Counted from the stretch's first letter, positions 9,059-19,461 are shown. The stretch is 64,000 nucleotides of DNA from an uncultured Lachnospiraceae bacterium (GCA_934899185.1 CAKXYI010000009.1:1-64000), one strand, 5' to 3'. Program-made: numbers and translations. The notes: generated by a model not told the origin, from the letters alone.

Positions 9059-10909
9059 TTACCCAACTTCTTCAAACTGACTATTATATAATTCTGCATA
9101 AAATCCATTTTTCGCGATCAATTCTTCATGGTTGCCCTGCTCGATGATGTCCCCATCCTTCATGACAAGGATCAGATCTGCATCCTTGATGGTCGAAAGT
9201 CTGTGGGCAATCACAAAACTGGTCCTGCCCTGCATCAGATGGTTCATCGCCTTCTGGATGCGCTGCTCCGTTCTGGTATCTACGGAACTGGTCGCCTCGT
9301 CTAGGATCAGGATCGGATTGTCAGCAAGGATGGATCTGGCAATGGTAAGCAACTGTCTTTGTCCTTGGGAAACATTGCTTGCCTCCTCATTCAGGACAAA
9401 ATCATAACCGCCCGGCAAGGTCTCGATAAAATGATGAGCATGAGCAGCCTTGGCAGCCGCCATGACTTCTTCGTCCGTTGCATCCAAGTTGCCATAACGG
9501 ATATTCTCCATGATACTTCCCTTAAAGAGCCAGGTATCCTGCAATACCATACCAAAATGTTGGCGCAGATTGCTGCGTCCAAAGGAGCGGATATCCTGTC
9601 CATCGATCTTGATACAACCGTCATTCACATCATAAAAACGCATCAAAAGTTTGACCATGGTCGTCTTGCCGGCACCGGTCGGACCTACGATCGCTACCAT
9701 CTGCCCCGGTTTTACCTGACTGGAGAAGTCGTGGATGATGATCTTGTCTGCATCATAGCCAAATTTTACATGTTCAAAAGAAACGGCTCCTTCCACCTTA
9801 TCCATGACAAGCGGATTTTCCGTCTCCGTTTCTTCTTCCTCTTCCAGGAATTCAAAGACACGTTCTGCCGCTGCAACGGTGGACTGCAAGAGGTTGGATA
9901 CATTTGCCATCTGCTGGATCGGCTGGGTAAAGTTCTTTACGTATTGAATAAATGCCTGAATGTCGCCGACTGTTATGCTTCCGGCTACCGCAAGCACACT
10001 TCCCACGATCGCCACAGCAACATAACCAAGATTTCCCACAAAGGTCATAACCGGCTGCATGAGTCCGGACAAGAACTGAGATTTCCATGCGGAATTGTAA
10101 AGTTCTTCATTCTTGGCGTTGAATTCTGCCAGTACATCTGCCTCCTTATTGTAAGCCTTCACAATACTTTGTCCGGCGAAAGTCTCTTCCACCTGTCCGT
10201 TGATCTCACCCAAAGTTCTCTGCTGGGCAATAAAGTATTTTTGTGAGAATTTGACGACCAGCATAACCAGTCCTAAAGAGATCGGCAGGATCACAAGGGC
10301 GATCAGGGTCATCAGTGGGCTGATAGATAGCATCATGACCAGAACACCGATCATGGTCGTCACAGAAGTAATAACCTGGGTGATACTCTGGTTCATGCTC
10401 TGCCCTAAAGTATCGACATCATTGGTAATGCGGGAAAGAATCTCTCCCACAGTTTTTGACTCAAAATATGCCATCGGCAGGCGGTGGATCTTCTCAGAGA
10501 TCTCTGAACGCATACGAAAGGTCATCTTCTGCGCTACCCCTGCCATGATAAAACCTTGCACAAAACTCATCAGGGCACTGAAAAGATAAATAACCAGCAG
10601 GATCAAAAGGATTTTTCCGATCACATCAAAACGTATACTACCTGTTCCCTGGATTTTTGCCACCAGACCGTTGAAAAGTTCTGTCGTTGCCAGGCTTAAG
10701 ACCTTTGGTCCGATGACATTAAAAATGGTACTTAGGATAGCGAAGAAGATCACAATGCCGATCCCTACTTTATAAACGCTTAGATATTTTAAAAGTTTTC
10801 GCAAGGTTCCCTTAAAATCTTTTGCTTTTTCTGCCGGTCTGCCCGGGCCTCCGCCCATGGGACCATGATGACGACGAGGCGCTTTTTCTCTTTCATTTGC
10901 TTCACTCAT
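9059..10909 (-). CDS. ABC exporter half-transporter, catalytically complete subunit
   Basis: A 616-residue fusion of a six-helix type IV ABC exporter membrane domain (about 45-330) and a nucleotide-binding domain. Walker A is GPTGAGKTT, the signature is VSQGQRQ, Walker B is ILILDEATSS with the catalytic glutamate, and the H-loop is IAHRLST. The N-terminal 30 residues are charged and Gly/Pro/His-rich. The ATG overlaps the stop of the next half-transporter gene by one base (TAATG), so the two form a heterodimer. The substrate cannot be told from sequence; such pairs export peptides, lipids or drugs. Confidence 0.92.
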   Translation of the reverse strand: MSEANEREKAPRRHHGPMGGGPGRPAEKAKDFKGTLRKLLKYLSVYKVGIGIVIFFAILSTIFNVIGPKVLSLATTELFNGLVAKIQGTGSIRFDVIGKILLILLVIYLFSALMSFVQGFIMAGVAQKMTFRMRSEISEKIHRLPMAYFESKTVGEILSRITNDVDTLGQSMNQSITQVITSVTTMIGVLVMMLSISPLMTLIALVILPISLGLVMLVVKFSQKYFIAQQRTLGEINGQVEETFAGQSIVKAYNKEADVLAEFNAKNEELYNSAWKSQFLSGLMQPVMTFVGNLGYVAVAIVGSVLAVAGSITVGDIQAFIQYVKNFTQPIQQMANVSNLLQSTVAAAERVFEFLEEEEETETENPLVMDKVEGAVSFEHVKFGYDADKIIIHDFSSQVKPGQMVAIVGPTGAGKTTMVKLLMRFYDVNDGCIKIDGQDIRSFGRSNLRQHFGMVLQDTWLFKGSIMENIRYGNLDATDEEVMAAAKAAHAHHFIETLPGGYDFVLNEEASNVSQGQRQLLTIARSILADNPILILDEATSSVDTRTEQRIQKAMNHLMQGRTSFVIAHRLSTIKDADLILVMKDGDIIEQGNHEELIAKNGFYAELYNSQFEEVG

Positions 10910-13119
10910 TATTCCAGACCTCCTTTCGTCTTCTCGATCTCCTGTGCACTCAACTGGGAGGCAGCAATCTCCTGATATGCCTGACAGTTTCTCAAGAGTT
11001 CCCGGTGTGTTCCCTTGCCAACAATCTTACCATCATCTAAAACCAAAATCTGGTCTGCATGTAAGATCGTACTGATACGCTGTGCCACGATCAGTATGGT
11101 CGCATCCTTTGCATGTGCAAAAAGGGCTTCCCGCAAGGCTTTGTCTGTCTTAAAATCCAGGGCAGAAAAACTATCGTCAAAAAGATAGATCCTTGGATCT
11201 TTGGCGATGGCTCGCGCAATAGAAAGTCGCTGCTTCTGTCCGCCGGATACATTGGATCCGCCCTGTGAAATATGACTTTCGTATCGCTTTTCCTTTTCCT
11301 CGACAAACTCTGTCGCCTGTGCAATTTCAGCGGCTTTTTCCATCATTTTATCCGAGATATCCTGATCTGCGTATTTGATATTGGAACGGATATCCCCTGA
11401 AAAAAGGACAGCCTTCTGTGGTACGTAGCCGATGGCATCGCGCAGTTTTTTCTGTGAAATTTTCCGGATATCCACACCGTCTAAGGTAATAGAACCACCG
11501 GTTACATCGTAAAGACGCGGTATGAGATTTAAAAGGGTCGATTTACCACACCCGGTACTTCCGATAATGGCAGTCGTCTTACCCGGTTCTGCCACAAAAT
11601 CCAAATGATCTAATACATTGCTCTTGGCATTCGGGTAGGCAAAACTAACATCGTGGAAAGCCACTTGTCCCCGAATCTGCCCCATCTGATCATCTACCAC
11701 CACGTCGGCATCCTCAATAGAGGACCCGGTTCCGATGACTTCCTCGATACGCTCTGCGGCAACACCGGCACGCGGAAGCATGATCGACATCATGGTGAGC
11801 AATAAGAAGGACATGACAATGACCATAGCATAGGTAATAAATGCCATCATATCGCCGACCTGCATCTGTCCTGCAGAAATGCCTTTTGCCCCAAACCATA
11901 CCACTGCAACCGTGATGCAGTTCATAATGAGCATCATGATCGGCATCATCCAAGCCATCATGCGGCTGGTATATAACTGGGTCTCCATCAGTGCCGTATT
12001 GGCATCCTTGAAACGCTCCTTTTCATGCTCCTCTCTGGAAAAGGCTCGGATGACCGGGATACCGGTCAGAATCTCTCTGGATACCAGATTCATGCGGTCG
12101 ACCAGTTTCTGCATCATTTTGAATTTTGGCATAGAAAATTTCATCAATACCAGTACCACACCAACAATCACGGCAACTGCCACAAAGATGATCCAACTCA
12201 TAGAGGTATCGGTACGTGCTACCATAACGATACCGCCAATGGCAAGCACCGGTGCGTACAAGACCAAACGCAACAGCATGACCTCGACCATCTGCACCTG
12301 CTGGATATCGTTGGTACAACGTGTGATCAGAGATGCGGTAGAGAACTGATCGATCTCCTTGCCCGAATAGGAAATCACACTGGTATATACCTTCTTTCGC
12401 AGACTGCGTCCGATATCGGCTGCGGTTCTCGCAGAAACAAAGCCAAGCAGAATGGCTGCACCCAGCATGCCCAGAGTCATCAGGATCATAATACCGCCGG
12501 TATGCAAAAGATAATCCATCTGCATCTGGTGCATATCATAGCCAAGTGCCTCATATTCTTTTTCTACCATGGCAACCGACATCTGCTCTGTCATGGTATC
12601 TCCCAGATCGCCAAATTTCTCCGCAACTCCTGTCCGCATCTCATACAAAGAAGATGGGGATAGCAGTCCGGCATCCTTTAAATCTGTGATCTGTGACAAA
12701 GCCTGCCCGGCATCTGCTAGCATAGAAGCATACTGGGAATCATCTGTATCTGTCATGCCATATTCCATAAAATAGGTCATGACCAGCGGTTCCTGCAAAG
12801 TCTTTTCCAGTTTTGCTTTCTTATCTTTATCCGAAGATACATCATCCTTTAAGACATAAGTATCCCCGGTCTTTTCGTAGCAGGCATCCAGATAAGCGAT
12901 CTCATCTTCATCCATAAAAGCAACCAGCCAGTCATAGGTCTCCTGACTGATCTCTTTCATGGCAACCGAATCCACACCATTCTGCTGGATTCCCACATCC
13001 ACGATATCTGCTGTATAATTCGGAAGTGACAGTTCACAGAGTGCCTGTAAGATCAAGAGCACAATGACCAGAAAGACTGCCTTTTTCCTCTCCCATAAAT
13101 TCTGAAATAAAAATTTCAT
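10909..13119 (-). CDS. ABC exporter half-transporter with degenerate ATPase site and large external insert
   Basis: A 736-residue partner of the preceding subunit. TM1 (about 15-33) is followed by an extra hydrophilic region of about 170 residues (40-208) before TM2, predicted to be outside the cell. Walker A is GSTGCGKST and the signature is VSGGQKQ. Walker B reads YLFDDSFSALD, with aspartate replacing the catalytic glutamate. Heterodimeric exporters such as TM287/288 and BmrCD have one such degenerate site. It starts 14 bases after the homocysteine methyltransferase-MTHFR gene and is probably in the same operon. Confidence 0.92.
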   Translation of the reverse strand: MKFLFQNLWERKKAVFLVIVLLILQALCELSLPNYTADIVDVGIQQNGVDSVAMKEISQETYDWLVAFMDEDEIAYLDACYEKTGDTYVLKDDVSSDKDKKAKLEKTLQEPLVMTYFMEYGMTDTDDSQYASMLADAGQALSQITDLKDAGLLSPSSLYEMRTGVAEKFGDLGDTMTEQMSVAMVEKEYEALGYDMHQMQMDYLLHTGGIMILMTLGMLGAAILLGFVSARTAADIGRSLRKKVYTSVISYSGKEIDQFSTASLITRCTNDIQQVQMVEVMLLRLVLYAPVLAIGGIVMVARTDTSMSWIIFVAVAVIVGVVLVLMKFSMPKFKMMQKLVDRMNLVSREILTGIPVIRAFSREEHEKERFKDANTALMETQLYTSRMMAWMMPIMMLIMNCITVAVVWFGAKGISAGQMQVGDMMAFITYAMVIVMSFLLLTMMSIMLPRAGVAAERIEEVIGTGSSIEDADVVVDDQMGQIRGQVAFHDVSFAYPNAKSNVLDHLDFVAEPGKTTAIIGSTGCGKSTLLNLIPRLYDVTGGSITLDGVDIRKISQKKLRDAIGYVPQKAVLFSGDIRSNIKYADQDISDKMMEKAAEIAQATEFVEEKEKRYESHISQGGSNVSGGQKQRLSIARAIAKDPRIYLFDDSFSALDFKTDKALREALFAHAKDATILIVAQRISTILHADQILVLDDGKIVGKGTHRELLRNCQAYQEIAASQLSAQEIEKTKGGLE

Positions 13120-13133
13120 GCTTCCACCTCTTT

Positions 13134-14945
13134 TTATAAACCTTCCTCGCGCACACGATCAATGATATTACAGATCAGGCCTACGCGGTTAAATGGTGTC
13201 ATAAAGTAATAACCGTCCACGATCGGCGAAAGTTTTCCCGCGATCTCAACTGACACGCGGATCGCCACCTCTTCGTATTCTTCCCGGCTCATGCCCTCTT
13301 CATAACAATCAAGGATCTCCTGCGGCACATGCATGCCCGGCATTTCATTGGCAATAAAGAGTGCATTTTTTCGGCTGACAAGTGGCATGATACCACCGAT
13401 GATCTTGGCACCCGTGCGCTCCTTGAGATCCTTAATCCTCTCCACATCTGAATCACTGTAGATCGGCTGCGTCAAAAAGAAACTGCAGCCATGTTCCATC
13501 TTTAGTTTCATTCGTCTTGCGATCGCATCCACGCCCACTCCATGATAATTCAGGGCGCCACCGTAAACGATACGGTCCTGACTAAACTGGTCTTCATTCA
13601 TTTCCTGCAAAAGTCCCATAAATTTGATGGAATTATAATCAAATACCTGAGTGATCGCACTGCGATCATTCTGTGCAACCGGATCTCCGGTCACGACCAG
13701 AAAATGTTTGAGATCATTGATATAATCACCCAGCATAGTACCGCGCAAAGATATGACGTTGCGATCCCTGCAGGACATATGCGGCATGACATAAATGCCG
13801 GTCTCCCGCTGGATCCTGCTACCCAAAAGAGATGCATCCATGCGGCTTCTAGCCATAGGTGAATCTGATAAAGTAAGCAGGTCTACCCTATGTTCCTGCA
13901 GCATCCTTGCCCCATCAAATAATTTTTCAACTTTAAGATCCGAAGGTGGATCCAGTTCTACCACAAAAGGCTTCTCTCCCACCTGTAATTTTTTCCAAAA
14001 TTCGGATTCTGTGCGGGAAATCGCCGGTGCATCCCATGTGCCGACCTCTTTTTGCTTTTTTGCTGGCAAAGAGATCTGCTCCGCCAGATCCATCAGATAA
14101 TCCGGTGTCGTACCACAACAGCCGCCTACAATATCAATCCCCAGATCTGCGATCTTTGAAAGCATCTTACGGAAATAAGACTCATTTTTCCCATAAATGG
14201 TCTTGCCCCGCAAAAGATATGGATAGCCGGCATTTGGCACGGCAATGAAAGGCTTATCAGATGGGAAGGTCACATTTTTCAATAGTTGATACATATGGGC
14301 GGCTTCCATGCCACAGTTGAGTCCATAGGCATCCACTGTATCCATCTCATTCATCAGACGTACCATACGTTCAAACTTAAGTCCTGCCTTGGTGTACTCC
14401 GTTTTATCCATGGAAAAAGAGACCATGATATAGGCATTTGGAGCCTTTTCTTTAATATAGGAAACCAGACGTTTCAAATAATAAACATCCGCCTGCGTTT
14501 CCAGCCAAAAAATCTCCATGCCCGCCTGTAAAAAAGTATCAACGATCTGATGGTATTCCTCCAAGACCTGACTGTCTTCCTTTTGCTCCAGATCATAGAT
14601 GGTCCCGATATCCGCAGCAACAAAGACAGGATAAGTCTCCGCCGTCTTTTCCTCCTCATGATAAAAGTCGTCCACCGCCTTCTTTGCAATCTGACAGGCG
14701 ACCATGATATTATTTTCGATCTCCTCTATGGATGTAAAAAAATTGGAATTGGACGCAAAGGTGTTGGTACGCAGGAGTCTGGCACCGCTTTTTAAATACG
14801 CCTTATGGATGTCCGCAATCCGGTCCGGGTGTTCAAAATTTTCTTGCTCTACCAGTGTCTCATCATGATAGAGCCCGGCATAATAGGTTCCCATTGCTCC
14901 ATCACAGACCAATGTATGATCTTTTATATATTCTCCTATCTTCAT
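13134..14945 (-). CDS. Bifunctional homocysteine S-methyltransferase / methylenetetrahydrofolate reductase
   Basis: A 603-residue fusion like Bacillus YitJ. The N-terminal homocysteine methyltransferase barrel (1-290) starts DGAMGTYYAG and has zinc ligands in GLNCGMEAA and VGGCCGTTPDY. The C-terminal MTHFR barrel (about 320-600) has VVELDPPSD, the FAD/folate region VTGDP, and TQPIYSD. It could reduce methylene-THF to methyl-THF and pass a methyl group to homocysteine, feeding the MetH pathway encoded nearby. GAGG lies 8 bases before the ATG. The leader after the carB terminator is only about 36 bases, too short for a SAM riboswitch. Confidence 0.92.
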   Translation of the reverse strand: MKIGEYIKDHTLVCDGAMGTYYAGLYHDETLVEQENFEHPDRIADIHKAYLKSGARLLRTNTFASNSNFFTSIEEIENNIMVACQIAKKAVDDFYHEEEKTAETYPVFVAADIGTIYDLEQKEDSQVLEEYHQIVDTFLQAGMEIFWLETQADVYYLKRLVSYIKEKAPNAYIMVSFSMDKTEYTKAGLKFERMVRLMNEMDTVDAYGLNCGMEAAHMYQLLKNVTFPSDKPFIAVPNAGYPYLLRGKTIYGKNESYFRKMLSKIADLGIDIVGGCCGTTPDYLMDLAEQISLPAKKQKEVGTWDAPAISRTESEFWKKLQVGEKPFVVELDPPSDLKVEKLFDGARMLQEHRVDLLTLSDSPMARSRMDASLLGSRIQRETGIYVMPHMSCRDRNVISLRGTMLGDYINDLKHFLVVTGDPVAQNDRSAITQVFDYNSIKFMGLLQEMNEDQFSQDRIVYGGALNYHGVGVDAIARRMKLKMEHGCSFFLTQPIYSDSDVERIKDLKERTGAKIIGGIMPLVSRKNALFIANEMPGMHVPQEILDCYEEGMSREEYEEVAIRVSVEIAGKLSPIVDGYYFMTPFNRVGLICNIIDRVREEGL

Positions 14946-14981
14946 AAAGTCATCCTCAATTCCTTGTCCTTAGTATTCACT

Positions 14982-15029
14982 AAAAAAGCGAAACTCCTTT
15001 CCATGGTAACCAAAAGAAAGCAGTTTCGC
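14982..15029 (-). terminator. Intrinsic terminator of carAB
   Basis: A perfect 8-bp stem (arms 15022-15029 and 14988-14995) with a 26-base partly structured loop, followed on the minus strand by a run of six T. It lies 25 bases after the carB stop. Confidence 0.75.
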
Positions 15030-15053
15030 AATATAAATCAAGATATTAAATTA

Positions 15054-18000
15054 TTAAATATTTTTAACTTTTGCAATATCCACTAAGGTAAATTCATCTG
15101 TGGCGGATTCCAAACTGGTTGCCAGTGCATTTGCCGTATCCATTGCTGTGATACAGTGTACCCCTGTCTCGATTGCATTTCGACGGATCAAGAAACCGTC
15201 ACGCGTCTTATCTCCATGTCCCTGAGTCGGTGTGTCGATAACAAGATCAATCTTGTGTCCTAAGATCAGATCCATGACATTCGGTGATTCCTGGGTGATC
15301 TTGTTGACCCAAAGTGCATCTACACCATGCTCTTGTAAATACTTGGCGGTACTTCTGGTCGCGTAGATCTTGTAGCCCAAGGCTGCAAAACGTTTTGCCA
15401 CGCCAACGGCTTCCGGCTTATCTGCATCCTTTACGGTCATGATCATCTGCTTGTACTTCGGCAGTACGATACCTGCACCGAGGAATGCCTTATAAAGTGC
15501 CTCATCAAAGGTCTTTGCAATACCCAGACACTCACCGGTAGACTTCATTTCCGGTCCCAGAGAAATCTCAGCACCACGCAGTTTTTCAAAGGAGAATACC
15601 GGCATCTTGACTGCCACATACTCTGCTTCCGGCTGTAAGCCCGGTGTATATCCCATGCCCTTTAATGTATTACCAATAATCACCTTTGTTGCCAGATCCA
15701 CGATCGGAATACCGGTAACCTTACTGATGTATGGCACAGTACGGGAAGATCTTGGGTTTACCTCAATTACATACACTTCATCATTCATAACGATAAACTG
15801 AATGTTGATCAGACCTACCACATGCAATGCCTGTGCCAGTTTCTCGGTATAATCGGTAATCTTTTTCTTGATGGCATCGCTGATCGTATGTGCCGGATAT
15901 ACAGAGATACTATCTCCGGAATGAACACCGGTACGCTCGATATGTTCCATAATACCAGGGATCAAAATGTCTGTGCCATCGCATACGGCATCGACTTCGA
16001 TTTCCTTGCCCTGCAAATACTTATCTACCAAGATCGGGTGATCCTGTGCAATACGATTGATGATTTCCATAAATTCATCTATTTCATCATCATTGAACGC
16101 AATCTGCATTCCCTGTCCACCCAAAACGTAGGAAGGACGTACCAATACCGGATAACCAATCTCGTTCGCAACTTTTTTCGCTTCTTCTGCTGTAAATACG
16201 GTTCCGCCGGAGGCTCTAGGAATTCTTGTTTTCTCAAGAATCTCATCGAATAATTCTCTATCTTCTGCCGCATCAACATCTTCTGCTTTTGTTCCTAAGA
16301 TTGTCACGCCCATCTTCATCAAAGCTTCTGTCAATTTGATTGCTGTCTGTCCACCAAACTGAACAACAGCTCCATCCGGCTTTTCAAAGCGAACGATGTT
16401 TTCTACGTCTTCTTCGGTAAGTGGCTCGAAGTACAATTTATCTGCAATATCAAAGTCAGTAGAAACCGTCTCCGGGTTATTGTTTACGATAATGGTCTCA
16501 TAACCTTCCTTGGCAAATGCCCAGGTAGAATGTACGGAGCAATAGTCAAATTCGATACCCTGTCCGATACGGATTGGACCGGAACCAAGCACAAGTACCT
16601 TTTTCTTCAGATTGGTCTCTACCGCCTCATTCTGGCTACCAAATACAGAGTAATAATATGGTGTGCTCGCCTCAAACTCTGCTGCACAGGTATCTACCAT
16701 CTTAAATGCTGCAATAATGTCATTGTCATAGCGCATCTGTCGGATCTCTTCTTGGGTCTTGCCGGTCAGGTCTGCAATGACATTATCCGGGAACTCAATG
16801 CGCTTTGCATCTTTTAAGAGTTCCGGTGTCAGTTCTTCGCTCTTTAACTTTTCTTCCATCTCGACCAAGATAGCGATCTTGTCAATGAACCAGATATCGA
16901 TCTTGGTGATCTCATGGATGTGTTCGTAGGAAACGCCTCTGCGCAGTGCCTCTGCGATCACGTAGATTCTTCTGTCGTCTACAACGTGTAACTGTTCTTC
17001 CAGTTCCTCGTCACTAAGCCCTGTAAAGTCATAACTCATAAGAGAGTCTACATGCTGCTCCAAAGAACGGATTGCCTTCATCAGGGCACCCTCAAAGTTA
17101 TTGCAGATACTCATGACCTCACCGGTCGCTTTCATCTGTGTCGTTAAGGTACGCTTCGCCGTAATAAACTTGTCAAATGGCAGACGTGGGATCTTGACAA
17201 CGCAATAATCAAGCATCGGCTCAAAAGATGCATAAGTCTTGCCGGTAATGGCATTGGTGATCTCATCCAATGTATATCCTAGAGCGATCTTTGCAGCCAC
17301 CTTGGCGATCGGATAACCGGTTGCCTTGGAAGCCAGTGCAGAAGAACGGCTGACACGAGGATTTACCTCGATAACGCAATATTCAAAACTGTCCGGGTTA
17401 AGAGCATACTGCACGTTACAACCACCGGTAATGCCCAGTTCTGAGATAATATTTAAAGCAGAACTACGGAGCATCTGATATTCCTTATCACCCAAAGTCT
17501 GTGACGGTGCCACGACAATTGAGTCACCGGTATGCACACCGACCGGGTCGATATTTTCCATGTTACATACGGTGATACAGTTTCCTGCTGCATCTCGCAT
17601 TACTTCGTATTCGATTTCTTTCCATCCGGCAATACAGCGCTCTACCAGAACTTCATTCACACGGCTCAAACGCAGACCATTGGATAAGATATCAACCAGT
17701 TCTGTCTCGTTGTGTGCAATACCACCGCCACTACCACCAAGGGTAAATGCCGGACGAAGTACAACCGGATAACCGATGGTATTGGTAAACTTGATACCGT
17801 CCTCCACATTCTTAACGACCAAAGATGCCGCACAAGGCTCACCGATCTTTTCCATCGTGTCCTTGAATGCCTGACGATCCTCTGCTTTAAAAATAGTCTC
17901 TGCTGTCGTACCGATGAGTTTTACGCCATGCTCCTCCAAAAATCCGGATTCTGCAAGTTCCATACCAAGGTTCAAACCTGCCTGTCCACCAAGCGTTGGC

Positions 18001-18260
18001 AATACGCTGTCCGGCTTTTCCTTTAGGATGATCTGCTCTAAGACTTTGGCTGTCAAAGGCTCGATATAGACCTCATCTGCGATCTCTTTATCTGTCATGA
18101 TGGTCGCCGGATTGGAATTGACCAGAACAACCTCGATGCCTTCCTCCTTTAAAGAACGGCATGCCTGTGTACCTGCATAGTCAAACTCTGCAGCCTGTCC
18201 GATAACGATCGGACCGGAACCGATCACAAGTACCTTTTTGATATCTTTATTCTTTGGCAT
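15054..18260 (-). CDS. carB: Carbamoyl-phosphate synthase, large subunit
   Basis: At 1068 residues it has the standard CarB length with two homologous ATP-grasp halves. The first begins KKVLVIGSGPIVIGQAAEFDYAG and the second KKVLVLGSGPIRIGQGIEFDY near residue 555. The C-terminal allosteric (MGS-like) domain has TRSTAKYLQEHG and IDLVIDTPTQGHG. It uses ammonia from CarA, bicarbonate and two ATP to make carbamoyl phosphate for pyrimidines and arginine. Its ATG overlaps the carA stop by one base (TAATG). Confidence 0.98.
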   Translation of the reverse strand: MPKNKDIKKVLVIGSGPIVIGQAAEFDYAGTQACRSLKEEGIEVVLVNSNPATIMTDKEIADEVYIEPLTAKVLEQIILKEKPDSVLPTLGGQAGLNLGMELAESGFLEEHGVKLIGTTAETIFKAEDRQAFKDTMEKIGEPCAASLVVKNVEDGIKFTNTIGYPVVLRPAFTLGGSGGGIAHNETELVDILSNGLRLSRVNEVLVERCIAGWKEIEYEVMRDAAGNCITVCNMENIDPVGVHTGDSIVVAPSQTLGDKEYQMLRSSALNIISELGITGGCNVQYALNPDSFEYCVIEVNPRVSRSSALASKATGYPIAKVAAKIALGYTLDEITNAITGKTYASFEPMLDYCVVKIPRLPFDKFITAKRTLTTQMKATGEVMSICNNFEGALMKAIRSLEQHVDSLMSYDFTGLSDEELEEQLHVVDDRRIYVIAEALRRGVSYEHIHEITKIDIWFIDKIAILVEMEEKLKSEELTPELLKDAKRIEFPDNVIADLTGKTQEEIRQMRYDNDIIAAFKMVDTCAAEFEASTPYYYSVFGSQNEAVETNLKKKVLVLGSGPIRIGQGIEFDYCSVHSTWAFAKEGYETIIVNNNPETVSTDFDIADKLYFEPLTEEDVENIVRFEKPDGAVVQFGGQTAIKLTEALMKMGVTILGTKAEDVDAAEDRELFDEILEKTRIPRASGGTVFTAEEAKKVANEIGYPVLVRPSYVLGGQGMQIAFNDDEIDEFMEIINRIAQDHPILVDKYLQGKEIEVDAVCDGTDILIPGIMEHIERTGVHSGDSISVYPAHTISDAIKKKITDYTEKLAQALHVVGLINIQFIVMNDEVYVIEVNPRSSRTVPYISKVTGIPIVDLATKVIIGNTLKGMGYTPGLQPEAEYVAVKMPVFSFEKLRGAEISLGPEMKSTGECLGIAKTFDEALYKAFLGAGIVLPKYKQMIMTVKDADKPEAVGVAKRFAALGYKIYATRSTAKYLQEHGVDALWVNKITQESPNVMDLILGHKIDLVIDTPTQGHGDKTRDGFLIRRNAIETGVHCITAMDTANALATSLESATDEFTLVDIAKVKNI

Positions 18261-19330
18261 TACTGGTCACCTCCCATCATTTCAATAAAACGGTCAAACA
18301 AATATCCACTATCCTGTGGGCCAGGGCAAGCTTCAGGATGGAACTGTACCGTAAAAATATTCTTTCCTGTGTATTTCAATCCCTCATTTGTACCATCATT
18401 GACATTGACAAATGCCGGCCTTGCAATGGCAGGATCTAATTTATCTACATCGACAACATAACCATGGTTCTGTGAAGAAATATAAACGCGTCCGGTAGCA
18501 AGGTCTTTTACCGGATGATTTCCTCCGCGATGACCGTACTTCATCTTATGGGTATCAGCACCTGTTGCAAGTGCCATAAGCTGATGACCTAAACAGATAG
18601 CAAAAATTGGAATATCAGAATCATAGAGTTTTTTGATCTCTTTGATGACCTCTGTACATTCCTTTGGATCCCCAGGTCCGTTGCTGAGCATGATGCCGTC
18701 CGGATTGCCTGCCAAAATGGTCTCTGCCGGTGTATCTGCCGGATAGATGGTCACTTCGCATCCTCTATCATTTAAGGACTTGGCAATATTTCTCTTGGCT
18801 CCCAGATCTAAAAGTGCCACCCGCTTGCCGTCGCCCGGTAAAACCTTTGGCGCAGCACATGTGACCTTGGATACCACATCGCCTGTGGTATATGCCGCAA
18901 GTCTTGGTAAGATCTCGTCCAGATCGTAATCCTCATTGGTCGTGATCATGCCATTCATGGTTCCCTTGTCACGCAAGATCTTGGTAAGTGCTCTCGTATC
19001 AATACCACAGATACCCGGGATGTCATGCTCTTTCAAGAAATCCTGAATGGTTCCCTCACAGCGGAAGTTGCTCGGGATACGGCTGAGTTCACGGACGATA
19101 TATCCGTCCACCCATGGTCTTTCTGACTCCATGTCCGGCGTAATACCATAATTGCCGATCAAAGGATATGTCATAACGACTGCCTGTCCGGCATAGGAAG
19201 GATCTGTCAAAACTTCCAGATATCCAGTCATGGATGTATTAAATACGATTTCACTGATGACTTCGCGTGTCGATCCGATGCTCTCACCGGTGAACACAGT
19301 GCCATCTTCCAGAATAAGAAATGCTCTCAT
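18260..19330 (-). CDS. carA: Carbamoyl-phosphate synthase, small (glutaminase) subunit
   Basis: A 356-residue protein with the CarA N-terminal domain (ILEDGTVFTGESIGS) and a class I glutamine amidotransferase domain. The nucleophile cysteine is in FAICLGHQLMALA and the His/Glu pair is in FHPEACPGP. It hydrolyses glutamine and channels ammonia to CarB. The leader is about 90 bases with a weak TTGCAA-17-TAACAT promoter on the minus strand. No PyrR-binding attenuator or arginine operator could be recognised. Confidence 0.97.
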   Translation of the reverse strand: MRAFLILEDGTVFTGESIGSTREVISEIVFNTSMTGYLEVLTDPSYAGQAVVMTYPLIGNYGITPDMESERPWVDGYIVRELSRIPSNFRCEGTIQDFLKEHDIPGICGIDTRALTKILRDKGTMNGMITTNEDYDLDEILPRLAAYTTGDVVSKVTCAAPKVLPGDGKRVALLDLGAKRNIAKSLNDRGCEVTIYPADTPAETILAGNPDGIMLSNGPGDPKECTEVIKEIKKLYDSDIPIFAICLGHQLMALATGADTHKMKYGHRGGNHPVKDLATGRVYISSQNHGYVVDVDKLDPAIARPAFVNVNDGTNEGLKYTGKNIFTVQFHPEACPGPQDSGYLFDRFIEMMGGDQ

Positions 19331-19419
19331 CTTTTGCCCTGTCCTTTCGAAATTCTACATGTTAAATTTTAAAAATGCCTAAACTTATAGTATGTTATCA
19401 CATGATTTTCTATATTGCA

Positions 19420-19450
19420 AGAGCCTTCTATCAAAAAGATAAAAGGCTCT
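19420..19450 (-). terminator. Hairpin after purL, probable weak terminator
   Basis: An 8-bp stem AGAGCCTT/AAGGCTCT extended by TATC/GATA across a 5-base loop. It starts just after the purL stop. The following T-run on the minus strand is poor (TTGCAATAT), so termination may be partial and allow read-through into carAB. Confidence 0.55.
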
Positions 19451-19461
19451 CTCATTTTCTA

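Noticed and set aside
9359..10246. A 295-codon open frame antisense to the ABC exporter gene
   Set aside because: Same reason: the opposite strand codes for a complete ABC exporter with all motifs.
14946..15053. Possible SAM riboswitch before the methyltransferase-MTHFR gene
   Set aside because: The structured part is the carB terminator; only about 36 bases remain before the ATG and no S-box core is seen.
19331..19461. Possible PyrR attenuator before carA
   Set aside because: The only hairpin follows purL and lacks the PyrR-binding loop and an antiterminator partner.
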